From the NCBI GenBank assembly GCA_002731275.1, contig PCBK01000186.1, positions 1 to 36,397 of the forward strand: a DNA stretch of 36,397 bases. Direction: 5' to 3'. The translations under genes and the position numbers were made by a program. The first letter of the stretch is position 1. Each line of letters opens with the position of its first letter. Positions 13,195-21,271 of this stretch are shown piece by piece. Below the pieces are notes generated by a model that was given only the letters and a program-made list of their open reading frames with translations, was not told the DNA's origin and made no database searches. Source of the stretch: Deltaproteobacteria bacterium (GTDB lineage: Bacteria; Myxococcota_C; UBA6777).

Positions 13195-16134
13195 TCAGGA
13201 GGTTTGTTTGAGGATGGAGGTGACTTCGGACTTGACGACTTCGTTGGGGTCACGTGAGAGCTTTTCTATCAGCTCGCGGGCTTGTGGGTGATTCAGTTTG
13301 CTGAGCGCTTTCACTGCGCGCAACCGAATGAGCCAGTTCTTGTTGTTGATCTCACGCCCCAAGTGGGAGAGGACGGGGGGACCAATTCTTCCAAGGGCTT
13401 CGGCTGCGATTTCCCACTCTTCTCCTGAGCGCAAGCGTTTGATGATAGGCTCGATCGCTTTGACCGAGCCAAAGCTCCCAAGCGCGAGCATCGCAGCTTC
13501 TCGTTGGTACGCTTGTGGAAGGGGGAGCCATGAGAGCAGGTAACTCTCCGCTTCAGGACCAAAACGGATGAAGCTCTCAGTAAACGCAGTCGCTTCTTCT
13601 TTGGGGAGTTGTGGAAAGATCGAGGCGACCTCTTCGATGTAGTCCGTGAGGCCACTCTCGGCCAAGGCGATCGCAGCGTCCAGTCGGTGCTCTGTGTCGT
13701 GGAGCAAGCCCAGTAGATCTTGTGGCTCCATCTCTTGATAGTCTTCAAAGACCTCAAACTCTTCGACGGACTCAACTGGAATATCGCTCTCTTCGTGACA
13801 ACGTCGCTCTGCAGCTTCGGCGAGCTCTTCGATCGCCGCGTCGACTTCGATCCCGTGTTGGTCACAGGCGTTGAACAGTTGCTGCCAGTTCTCCAGGTTG
13901 TCCCAAGGGTCGAGGTCGTTGGTGTATTTGATTTGGAGGTTGACCTCTGCAAAGCTGCTCAAAAGTTTGCGTAGCAGCTCGGAGATGGAGTGTCCAAAAC
14001 CGAGTTGGATCGCTCTCTCTAGCAAAGCGTCGGAGACATGGATACCAAACTCCAGACAGGCTTGCAGGACGCGTTTTTGGATGCTCTCGAAGTAGGACAG
14101 TGGGAACGATTTGACGGCGACGAGATAATCGAACTGTTCGGGGCTACTCCAGTAAGAGACGATCCCGGCAGCGAGTCGTGCCATAGAAGGTGATTCCAGC
14201 GTGTGGAAGGTGTCCTGGCTAAAGTTGTGTGTCATCTTGCCAAGTCGGTCGTACTCTGGGTCTTCAAACTTCTTGATAGCGTCTTGGAAGTCGAGTGAGC
14301 TGGAGATCGTGGATTTCCAGGTGCGTGCTTCGTTGATGATGTACTCGACGTTGCCTTCAAGAGGTTGTTGGACCTGGATGTCGCGATAGACGTTGTAGGC
14401 GTTGTCGCACAGGTCGATCCTCAGGGAGAAGTTTTGCATCAACAGATCGAGGAAGATCAAAGACTTTGTTTCATCGATGTCCATGGGACACTGGAGGACG
14501 TGTTGGATCTCTTTTTCATGATTTTCGAAGATCAGCAGCGCGGCGATGATAGGGTACGTTGGTAGCCTGTGGAGCTGAAAGTGAAAGCGCAGTGAGCCAC
14601 CTTTGTCGAGGATTCGTGAGGATTCGGCGGGGAATTGAAACGCGAGGGCCGCTGTTTGCGTGCTGAGATCGGCTTCAAACCAGTAAGATGTCTTACTTTT
14701 TTTCCAGTCTTCGATATCTCCTCTATAGGGGTTGGGAGTGGCGGCTTCATCGGAGACGCTGATCCCATCACCTTTCATCTCGCGAACGGCGGTGTGTTCG
14801 TGATGTTTCTTTTCATTGCGCAAGAGCGCGAGCGCTTCGGGGGCGGGACGTGCTACTGTCGGCATGTCTGGGATCTCGTTGACGTCCGGAAGGTCGTCGA
14901 CATCGATCACCTCAAAGTCATCGCTGTACTCATCGTCATCGTCTTCAAAGTCGTCGATGTCATCGGGGATGTCTGGTGTCGGCATCTCCGTTGTTTTGTG
15001 GGGGGAGGAGGGGGCGGGAAAGCTCTCTGAGATATCAGGGAGATCAGAGGAGAACATACTACCAAGTGCATCATCGACTGAGGAAGAGGGGATCGCTTTG
15101 GGAGGGGTCTTTTGTGGGGGGAGTTTACCGTCGATCGCTGGACGTTGGACTGTGCCTGCGTGTTCATCTGCGAATGCGCCGATCGGAGATGTGTTGCGTT
15201 TTCCTGTTGCTTTTGGGCTGGGAGAGAGTTTTGTGGGTGCTTCTTTGTCTTCCGAGACGTTGGGCATGTTGTTTAGGACATGCTCCCCAAATCCTACGGT
15301 GGGTTTGGGGATATGGCGTCCTTTTTTGTTGCCCATTGGGGGAGCGACAGGGGCGACGAGGTTGTCTGATGAAATGGGAGGGGGAGGATTTTTGCTGGGC
15401 ACGATGGAGGCGTCCATCAATGTGCTCTCACCAAGATCGCTGTCGAGATCGTCTCCTGGAGCGTCTTCTACATTGGGCATACGTTGGGTTTCGTATGGCG
15501 TGTTTGGTGCAGACGATGGTGTCGAGAGTGCTGGGAACATCGACGCTGGGAGGTCTTTTGTGCCTTTGGGGGACGCGACAGGGGGAGGCGTCTTCTTGCT
15601 CGCCGGTGGTGGCGTTTTTTGACTGCGTGGTGCAGGTGTTTTTGGCGAAGCGACAGGGGTTTGTTTGCTCTCCGTGTCTGCTTTCGCAGGGGCGTCGCCG
15701 AGGGACATAAACTCCAGTTCGGGCTTTGACGCGTAATCTGGGATGAGATGTCTCGGGGAGTGGCTGAGCGCCTCAAACCACCAACTGAGCACTTTGTAGG
15801 AGCGGTTGCGGTACGAGGGGGGCAGACGTAGCACGACGCGAGCGCGTGGTTGATCGTGGATGACGAGCAGTCGTACGAGTCGGATCTCTTCGCCACTTTG
15901 GGGGCAGATGACGATCTCTTGGCGATTCAGGTTGGGGTATTTTTGGTCACCTTTGACGACAATTGAGCAATTTACTTGGTGGACCGAGCTTGTTCCATCG
16001 CTGGCTGTGAGCCGGATCTTGGCCTTCTGGTTTTCGAGTAGGTCCGGAAAGATAGCGTCACCGGAGTAAGAAGGCGTTTGGGATACATAGGATTCGGGTA
16101 GTGGCAAACCTGTCGATGGGCAATATATCAGCAT
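13195..16134 (-). CDS. Large cytosolic protein with disordered middle and C-terminal HEAT repeats
   Basis: This 979-residue protein has no signal peptide. Residues about 1-150 form a beta-rich domain with two single-Cys turns (YCPSTG, VICPQSGEE). Residues about 150-460 are low complexity: Lys/Pro tracts (KTPPPASKKTPPP) and a strongly acidic stretch (DDIDDFEDDDDEYSDDF). Residues about 470-840 are mixed, with a long helical part. The last 130 residues are HEAT-like repeats (QREAAMLALGSFGSVKAIEP, WEIAAEALGRIGPPVLSHLG, WLIRLRAVKALSKLNHPQAR), a scaffold for protein binding. GGAAG lies before the ATG at 16134 and a good promoter is 97 bp upstream. The KTPPPAS linker also occurs in the Ser/Thr kinase of this window. 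The function is unknown; an adaptor in a signalling or motility complex is a guess. Confidence 0.85.
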   Translation of the reverse strand: MLIYCPSTGLPLPESYVSQTPSYSGDAIFPDLLENQKAKIRLTASDGTSSVHQVNCSIVVKGDQKYPNLNRQEIVICPQSGEEIRLVRLLVIHDQPRARVVLRLPPSYRNRSYKVLSWWFEALSHSPRHLIPDYASKPELEFMSLGDAPAKADTESKQTPVASPKTPAPRSQKTPPPASKKTPPPVASPKGTKDLPASMFPALSTPSSAPNTPYETQRMPNVEDAPGDDLDSDLGESTLMDASIVPSKNPPPPISSDNLVAPVAPPMGNKKGRHIPKPTVGFGEHVLNNMPNVSEDKEAPTKLSPSPKATGKRNTSPIGAFADEHAGTVQRPAIDGKLPPQKTPPKAIPSSSVDDALGSMFSSDLPDISESFPAPSSPHKTTEMPTPDIPDDIDDFEDDDDEYSDDFEVIDVDDLPDVNEIPDMPTVARPAPEALALLRNEKKHHEHTAVREMKGDGISVSDEAATPNPYRGDIEDWKKSKTSYWFEADLSTQTAALAFQFPAESSRILDKGGSLRFHFQLHRLPTYPIIAALLIFENHEKEIQHVLQCPMDIDETKSLIFLDLLMQNFSLRIDLCDNAYNVYRDIQVQQPLEGNVEYIINEARTWKSTISSSLDFQDAIKKFEDPEYDRLGKMTHNFSQDTFHTLESPSMARLAAGIVSYWSSPEQFDYLVAVKSFPLSYFESIQKRVLQACLEFGIHVSDALLERAIQLGFGHSISELLRKLLSSFAEVNLQIKYTNDLDPWDNLENWQQLFNACDQHGIEVDAAIEELAEAAERRCHEESDIPVESVEEFEVFEDYQEMEPQDLLGLLHDTEHRLDAAIALAESGLTDYIEEVASIFPQLPKEEATAFTESFIRFGPEAESYLLSWLPLPQAYQREAAMLALGSFGSVKAIEPIIKRLRSGEEWEIAAEALGRIGPPVLSHLGREINNKNWLIRLRAVKALSKLNHPQARELIEKLSRDPNEVVKSEVTSILKQTS

Positions 16135-16230
16135 GGTGCGATTCTTCCGTCAACCTCGTCGATGAGGGTATGCATTTAGATGTGGATGAAGTCTCGCAGA
16201 GGGCGTTCTCCGCGTCTACAAAGTCTCACA

Positions 16231-16259
16231 CTGATATCATACAGAGCGGAGGGTGTCAA
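16231..16259 (-). promoter_or_regulatory. Sigma70-type promoter for the HEAT-repeat gene
   Basis: On the minus strand TTGACA (16259-16254), 17 bp, then TATCAG (16236-16231), about 97 nt upstream of the start codon. It sits in the 211-bp gap after the M23 peptidase gene, so the HEAT gene (and perhaps lipB) is probably its own transcription unit. Confidence 0.55.
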
Positions 16260-16345
16260 GCGCGTCAAAGCCCTTTCCAACCGGTGAAATGTCCATGTTG
16301 ACAAAGGAATTTCTATTTCGTAGCCGACAGGAGAGGGTGGTTTCT

Positions 16346-17458
16346 TCATTTGGAAGAGATGTGAGGGAGCGGATCGATGGCGCGTCGATATCGGAGCAAG
16401 CTAAAGTGCAGATGAGGTGCTGTAGAGCGGCCTGTTGAGCCAATCTTTCCGATCAATTGCCCTCGCTTTACGTACTTACCACGTGACGCGAGGATTTGTG
16501 AGAGATGGCAATAATACGTCGAGTACCCATTGACGTGGCGTAGCAAGATCGCCATCCCACAAGAACCCAACCAGCCCGATCGCACGACCCTTCCTGGGGC
16601 TGCAGCGTACACTGAGGTGCCGAAGCTCGCGCGCAAGTCGATCCCTTTGTGCATACGAAGCCTCTTGGTGAATGGATCGCGTCGCCAGCCAAAGCGACTA
16701 CTCACCCGACCCCCTCGGATTGGCCATGACAGAAATCGCGCTGGTCCCCGAAAGCGCTTCAGATCTTTTTGGGTAAACACCAAAGGTGGCAAGTGGGAAG
16801 CGTCTTTGGACAAAAATGCCTCTCTTTTGGGTAACCACTTGGCGAGTGAACCTTCGTCACCAAGTGCCATGTTGGTGTAACGTGTTGGGGCTTGTTTGAG
16901 CGGAAGGAGCTTGTTGCGTTTACGCGAAGGCCACAGCTTTGCATGTCTCTGTAGAGGTTGCAGTCTTGAGCTGCGTTTGGTGGTACGGGGTGCAGGTTTA
17001 CGATGTCGCTGTCGTCTCATCGCGAGGATGCGATCGCAGGAGAGAATGCTGTGGATGATCTTGTTGGACAGGTCAGTAGGGAAGTCGTAGTAGCGATTGC
17101 GATCGACGTCGCTCTTGAGCGCCAACATTCGCCTGAAGGCTTTGATCTGTCGACCTGTGAGCGTGTGATTGTATTTTTTGAGTGACCACAAGAGTTTGAG
17201 CCAACCGTTGAGCAGGGCATCTGGGAATGTGTGGCGTCTTGTATCTTCTCCGCGAGGGAGATGCCGCTTGCGCAAGGCTTGAAAGCGGCTGAGCTGTGCT
17301 TGCATCGCCTTGGGAAAGGTCAGGAGCTTTTTGGGGTGGCGTTTTGTCGTCTGTTTGTCTCGCTTGCTGCGCGCGTGTGTGGGTTGTTGTGCGAGCGAAA
17401 AGCACAGCAGCAAGAGCAGACAAAGGCGTATGGTCAAAGGATGAAAAGAGGCTAACAT
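16346..17458 (-). CDS. Secreted M23 (LytM-type) metallopeptidase
   Basis: This is a zinc peptidase of the lysostaphin/LytM family, which cuts peptide cross-links of peptidoglycan in the periplasm. It has about 370 residues. After a signal peptide (LTIRLCLLLLLCFSLAQQ) comes a very basic middle region without a recognised fold, then the catalytic domain (about 245-370). Zinc ligands are visible: His270 and Asp274 in MHKGIDLRASFG, His351 in APHLHFSLLRY, plus His318 in YYCHLS. All core residues are present, so it is likely active rather than a degenerate EnvC/NlpD-type activator. The start is uncertain: ATG at 17458 or GTG at 17473; neither has a clear Shine-Dalgarno. It is divergent from the XPB gene. 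Confidence 0.9.
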   Translation of the reverse strand: MLASFHPLTIRLCLLLLLCFSLAQQPTHARSKRDKQTTKRHPKKLLTFPKAMQAQLSRFQALRKRHLPRGEDTRRHTFPDALLNGWLKLLWSLKKYNHTLTGRQIKAFRRMLALKSDVDRNRYYDFPTDLSNKIIHSILSCDRILAMRRQRHRKPAPRTTKRSSRLQPLQRHAKLWPSRKRNKLLPLKQAPTRYTNMALGDEGSLAKWLPKREAFLSKDASHLPPLVFTQKDLKRFRGPARFLSWPIRGGRVSSRFGWRRDPFTKRLRMHKGIDLRASFGTSVYAAAPGRVVRSGWLGSCGMAILLRHVNGYSTYYCHLSQILASRGKYVKRGQLIGKIGSTGRSTAPHLHFSLLRYRRAIDPLPHISSK

Positions 17459-17762
17459 GGCTCTGAAAGACACGGGTTGTTGTTGTTGCGCAAAGTGGTT
17501 GTCCTGTCTCTTTATTTATCGTTTTCTTACTGTAGCGGAGGTCATCCAAAAGCGCAAGTTTGACGGGATGTGACGTGTCCATGTGTATACTTTGTCGCGT
17601 GAATTGGGGGCTTTGTGGTTATTTTTCTTGCGCTGGGCTAAAACGCTTGTCGCTGGTAGGAGAGATGGTACAGTTGTCCACATTCCATTCTTTGCGTATA
17701 CATGGCGTGTGTGCGCATGCTGTGGGCAATTGTGTCGTCAAAGAGAGAGCAGGTGGTGTTTG
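17459..17762. other. Divergent intergenic region between the M23 peptidase and XPB genes
   Basis: The plus-strand frame of XPB stays open to 17583, but the 60 residues it would add are Cys/Trp/Arg-rich and look non-coding. The region must contain divergent promoters; the one recognised candidate (17647-17674) reads toward XPB. No RNA gene was seen. Confidence 0.4.
17647..17674 (+). promoter_or_regulatory. Possible promoter for the XPB-Bax1 operon
   Basis: TTGTCG (17647-17652), 16 bp, TACAGT (17669-17674), about 90 bp upstream of the helicase start. It is a moderate match to the sigma70 consensus, oriented correctly. Confidence 0.35.
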
Positions 17763-19145
17763 ATGTGGCGTATCATTTTCGATGAAGGAACTATTTTACT
17801 TGAGACTCCAGAGGCATTAACCCTCGAACAAGAGAAGTCTATACCTGATGAGTGGGTGTGGGATCGTCGCGTCGATCGTTACCGTGCACGCGGCTGTGAT
17901 TATAGGACTGTACGTACTTGGGTTCACCGCCTCGGTGTTCCCTATGAGGACGAGGTCGCGACCTACCAAAATCTCTCCTTACGTCAACATATGGTCCGTG
18001 AACCCCGAGACTATCAACGCGAAGCGATCGACGCCTGGAAGCAGGCAGGCAAACGGGGGCTGATTTTGTTACCGACAGGGACCGGAAAGTCCTACGTCGC
18101 GCAGATGGCGATGGTAGAGACACAACGTTCTACGCTCGTGATCGCTCCCACAATCGATCTTGTCAACCAATGGTATGAGATCCTCTCTTCGGCTTTCCAC
18201 GTCCCTGTTGGGATGCTCGGCGGGGGCTACCACGAGATCGAAGACCTGACCGTCAGCACTTACGATTCGGCCTATATCCATATGGATCGACTGGGGCATC
18301 GTTTTGGCCTCGTGATTTTCGACGAGGTCCACCACCTGCCCGGACAAAGCTATATGCACGCAGCGTCTTGTATCATCGCTCCCTTTCGTCTCGGTCTGAC
18401 CGCGACACTGGAGCGACCTGATGATCGTCACCTGCTGCTTGATGAGGTCGTTGGAAATGTCGTCTACCACCGCTCCATTCGCGAACTCGCAGGCGAATAC
18501 CTCGCCGATTACCACGTCGAACGTATCGTCGTCGATCTGACCCCAGAAGAAGCCGAAAGCTATCACGAAGCGCGCGAGATCTACCGTTCCTTTGTGCGCG
18601 AGAAGAATATCCGGATGTCAGGACCCAAAGGGTGGGGGCATTTTGTCAGCTTGAGCAGTCGAAGTCGCGATGGCCGCCGCGCCATGAAGGCCTACCAGAG
18701 AGCGCGAAGACTCGCGCTCTCTGCGCCTTCGAAGCTGCAGGATCTTGAGGGGTTGTTGCGCCTTCACAGCAAAGATCGCGTGATTATCTTCACCAACGAC
18801 AACAACTCCGTGTACCGGATCAGTCGAAAGTTTTTGATCCCGGCCATCACTCACCAGACAGACGCCAAGGAGAGACGCGAGCTGCTACAGCGCTTCAACG
18901 ATGGGACCTATCCCTGTCTGGTCACCTCACGTGTCCTCAACGAGGGGGTCAATATCCCTGAAGCCAACGTTGGGATCGTCTTGAGCGGGACCGGCAGTGT
19001 ACGTGAGCACGTCCAACGCCTCGGACGGATCCTTCGTAAACAACCAGAGAAGAGGGCGATCTTGTACGAGATCGTGACAGGACAAACTGTCGAGACATTT
19101 GTAAGTGACCGTAGACGCGAACACGACGCATATCGCGATGAATAA
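17763..19145 (+). CDS. XPB/Rad25-type superfamily 2 DNA helicase
   Basis: The protein has 460 residues and matches the XPB (ERCC3/Rad25) helicases of archaea, eukaryotes and some bacteria, which open duplex DNA in nucleotide excision repair. Motifs in order: REPRDYQREAIDAW (Q-like), Walker A LPTGTGKSY (about 103-111), TYDSAY, IFDEVHHLP (DEVH box, 186-192), GLTATLERPDDRH (motif III plus the region holding the XPB 'RED' loop, here RPDD), IFTNDNN, LNEGVNIPEANVGIVL, and QRLGRILRK (motif VI arginines). The N-terminal 80 residues may be the small damage-recognition-like domain. The start at 17763 (ATG, preceded by AGGTGG) is chosen because upstream residues are not protein-like. The next gene is its partner Bax1, 23 bp downstream, as in archaea. 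An active ATPase is expected. Confidence 0.9.
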   Translation: MWRIIFDEGTILLETPEALTLEQEKSIPDEWVWDRRVDRYRARGCDYRTVRTWVHRLGVPYEDEVATYQNLSLRQHMVREPRDYQREAIDAWKQAGKRGLILLPTGTGKSYVAQMAMVETQRSTLVIAPTIDLVNQWYEILSSAFHVPVGMLGGGYHEIEDLTVSTYDSAYIHMDRLGHRFGLVIFDEVHHLPGQSYMHAASCIIAPFRLGLTATLERPDDRHLLLDEVVGNVVYHRSIRELAGEYLADYHVERIVVDLTPEEAESYHEAREIYRSFVREKNIRMSGPKGWGHFVSLSSRSRDGRRAMKAYQRARRLALSAPSKLQDLEGLLRLHSKDRVIIFTNDNNSVYRISRKFLIPAITHQTDAKERRELLQRFNDGTYPCLVTSRVLNEGVNIPEANVGIVLSGTGSVREHVQRLGRILRKQPEKRAILYEIVTGQTVETFVSDRRREHDAYRDE

Positions 19146-19168
19146 GCTTTTCGACGGAGGTAGATGAG

Positions 19169-20383
19169 ATGCTGACACTCGATCTCGTACGGGTTCGCAA
19201 GTCCAAGGGGGAGATCAAACCCCGGTACATCAAAGAGTCCAAGAAGTTGCTCGAAAAAGCAGAGATCCTGATTGGACTATACGACGAACACATCGACAAA
19301 ACACAGGGTGAACTCGAAGAGGCGATCAAGGATCTGATTGGCGATGGGACTGATTACCTATTACAGCGGGGGTTATCCAAGTTACTCGCGGATCGTTCGG
19401 AGTTTGAGATGGCCGCTCCGGTCGATCCACGTGAGATTCGACAGAAGGTCTTTGAACTCTCAGCCGAACACCATCCTGTCGCGATTACACCGGATCTTCA
19501 TCATCAGATGACACGAGAAGATATCCTGCGCATGGCGGGAGAATCATTTGGTCTCGACGTCGCGCAAATGAACGCCGCGTTGTACGCCGACTTGAAAGAC
19601 GCCTACATTCTGAAGTCGTTTAAGAGCATCACCCCGAAAAAGCTCCTACGTCGTTACAATGTCGCGCTCGCGCAAGCTGTGTTGTTTCGGGCGCGTGAGA
19701 TGCGGATCATGTTGCGCAACGCCAACACCAAGCGCCTCAGACAGTTGATTCGCTATGTGAAGTTCTTTCGCCTGATCGCCGATATCCGTCCTACAGATGA
19801 CGGATACTTTATCGTGATCGACGGTCCAGGGTCGCTGTTTCGTTTCTCCCAAAAGTACGGGCTGCAAATGGCCAGCTTCCTGCCTGCGTTGCTGTTGTGC
19901 GAAGATTGGAATCTCGAAGTGGAGATCCGATGGGAGGAAAAGCAACGTGAGCTGCACACTTTTACACTTGAGAGTGATGGGACACTGCACAGCCACTTTC
20001 CAGACAAAGGCCAGTATGTCACGGAGGAGGAGTCCTACTTTCGCAAACGGTGGAAAGATTACAAGTCTGCGTGGGCACTAAAACCCTCCTCAAAGATCGT
20101 CAAGCTCGGCGCAAAGGACCTGCTCGTTGTCGACTATGTGTTGACTCATGAGGACGGTCGCAAGGTGTTGTTGGAGCTTGTTGGCTTTTGGCACAAGCGT
20201 TCTCTCGTGCGAAAACTAGAAGCGATTGAGGAGTACGGACCGGACAACTTGATCCTCGTTGTACCTGCGAAGTTGCGCGTCTCTGAGGACGAATTACCCG
20301 AGACACAAGCCGCCGTGTACTTTTTTAAAAATGTCATCCAACCAAAACAAATCGTTGCGCTCGCAGAAGAGTTAAGTTCTTGA
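19169..20383 (+). CDS. Bax1-type nuclease (DUF790 family), partner of XPB
   Basis: This 404-residue protein matches the DUF790/Bax1 family, the archaeal XPB-binding nuclease that cuts DNA at the bubble opened by XPB. It has an N-terminal domain starting MLTLDLVRVRKSKGEIKPRY, a central helical region, and a C-terminal PD-(D/E)XK-like nuclease domain with LLVVDYVL ... VLLELVGFWHKRSLVRKL, where the Asp and Glu-x-x-Gly-Phe-Trp positions are the expected metal-binding residues. The 'ELVGFW' signature is characteristic. GGAGG (19156-19160) precedes the ATG at 19169, and the helicase stop is only 23 bp upstream, so the two are translated from one message. I infer a helicase-nuclease excision-repair module alongside, or instead of, UvrABC; this is not shown by the sequence itself. 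Confidence 0.9.
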   Translation: MLTLDLVRVRKSKGEIKPRYIKESKKLLEKAEILIGLYDEHIDKTQGELEEAIKDLIGDGTDYLLQRGLSKLLADRSEFEMAAPVDPREIRQKVFELSAEHHPVAITPDLHHQMTREDILRMAGESFGLDVAQMNAALYADLKDAYILKSFKSITPKKLLRRYNVALAQAVLFRAREMRIMLRNANTKRLRQLIRYVKFFRLIADIRPTDDGYFIVIDGPGSLFRFSQKYGLQMASFLPALLLCEDWNLEVEIRWEEKQRELHTFTLESDGTLHSHFPDKGQYVTEEESYFRKRWKDYKSAWALKPSSKIVKLGAKDLLVVDYVLTHEDGRKVLLELVGFWHKRSLVRKLEAIEEYGPDNLILVVPAKLRVSEDELPETQAAVYFFKNVIQPKQIVALAEELSS

Positions 20384-20509
20384 AGTGCTGTGAAGAACAT
20401 GGTATGAACGAGTTTCAAGAAAATGTCATATCATAACAACTGCAGTGGAGCTTGTTGACCGTTTGCTGTGTTGATTGATACGGAAGAAGGATAAGAGGAT
20501 AGGCTGCAT

Positions 20510-21271
20510 ATGGAATTGCACGTTCTAGGAGCAGATGGTGGTGAGTTGCTCGGTTACAAGCCTTCTGGATTTCTTTTTGGAGGAAAGCTTTTGCTCGATG
20601 CCGGATCCATTTGTTCGGCGTTAAGCCTCGATGAGATCCTCGCGATTGACCACATCTTCATATCACACACCCATCTCGATCACATCAAAGATCTCGGTCT
20701 GATGGCCGATTTACTTACAGGGCAGCGAGACACCCCCGTCAACATATACGGCTCTGCTGATGTGATCCACGCGCTCAAGAGCCATTACTTCAACAACAAG
20801 ATTTGGCCAGACTTCACACGTATTCCCCACCCCAACGCGCCCGTCTTGAAGCTGATCGAAATCCAACCCCTCAAAAAGATCAAGGTCGATCAATTCACTG
20901 TGTTGCCTGTACCTGTCAATCATACCGTAGACACATGTGGTTTCCTGGTGACATGGGATAATGGAAGTCTCCTCTACAGCGCGGACACCGGACCCACCCA
21001 TCGATTATGGGATGTCGCCTCCTCACAGCAGGATCTCAAAGGACTCATCCTCGATGTTGCCTTCCCAACACGTATGCAGTGGATCGCGGATCTCTCAGGA
21101 CACCTGACGCCGCGCACGGCTTCACAAGAGTTGCGCAAGCTGACACAAGATATCCCTGTCTTCTTTTTTCACCTGAAGCCGGCCTTTCACGACGAGATGG
21201 TTACAGAACTCAAGCCTCTGATGAAAGAGGGTTGGCGTGTTCTCCGCTCCGGTGAACGTATCGAGCTGTGA
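20510..21271 (+). CDS. Metallo-beta-lactamase-fold protein of the class II cyclic-nucleotide phosphodiesterase type
   Basis: The 253-residue cytosolic protein has the class II 3',5'-cyclic-nucleotide phosphodiesterase pattern: HTHLDHIKDL (zinc motif HxHxDH, about residues 53-58), VNHTVDTCGFLVTWDNG (third-ligand His), YSADTGPTHRLW (metal-bridging Asp; usually GDTGP) and LSGHLTPRTASQEL ... FFFHLKPAFHDE (final His ligands). By family it could hydrolyse cAMP/cGMP, but the same fold also includes RNase Z-like nucleases, and the neighbourhood (XPB-Bax1 upstream, folC downstream) does not decide the substrate. The ATG at 20510 has only a weak purine-rich site (AAGAGGAT, slightly far). It overlaps the next gene by 4 bp (GTGA), implying translational coupling with folC. 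Confidence 0.8.
   Translation: MELHVLGADGGELLGYKPSGFLFGGKLLLDAGSICSALSLDEILAIDHIFISHTHLDHIKDLGLMADLLTGQRDTPVNIYGSADVIHALKSHYFNNKIWPDFTRIPHPNAPVLKLIEIQPLKKIKVDQFTVLPVPVNHTVDTCGFLVTWDNGSLLYSADTGPTHRLWDVASSQQDLKGLILDVAFPTRMQWIADLSGHLTPRTASQELRKLTQDIPVFFFHLKPAFHDEMVTELKPLMKEGWRVLRSGERIEL

Noticed and set aside
14816-15710. Long plus-strand open frames of 244-268 codons
   Set aside because: Antisense to the low-complexity middle of the HEAT-repeat protein; Ser/Gly- and Trp/Arg-rich translations are typical shadows of Pro/acidic coding sequence.
17583-17762. 60-residue N-terminal extension of the XPB frame
   Set aside because: Trp/Cys/Arg-rich, no homology to XPB N-termini, and the ATG at 17763 gives a normal protein start.
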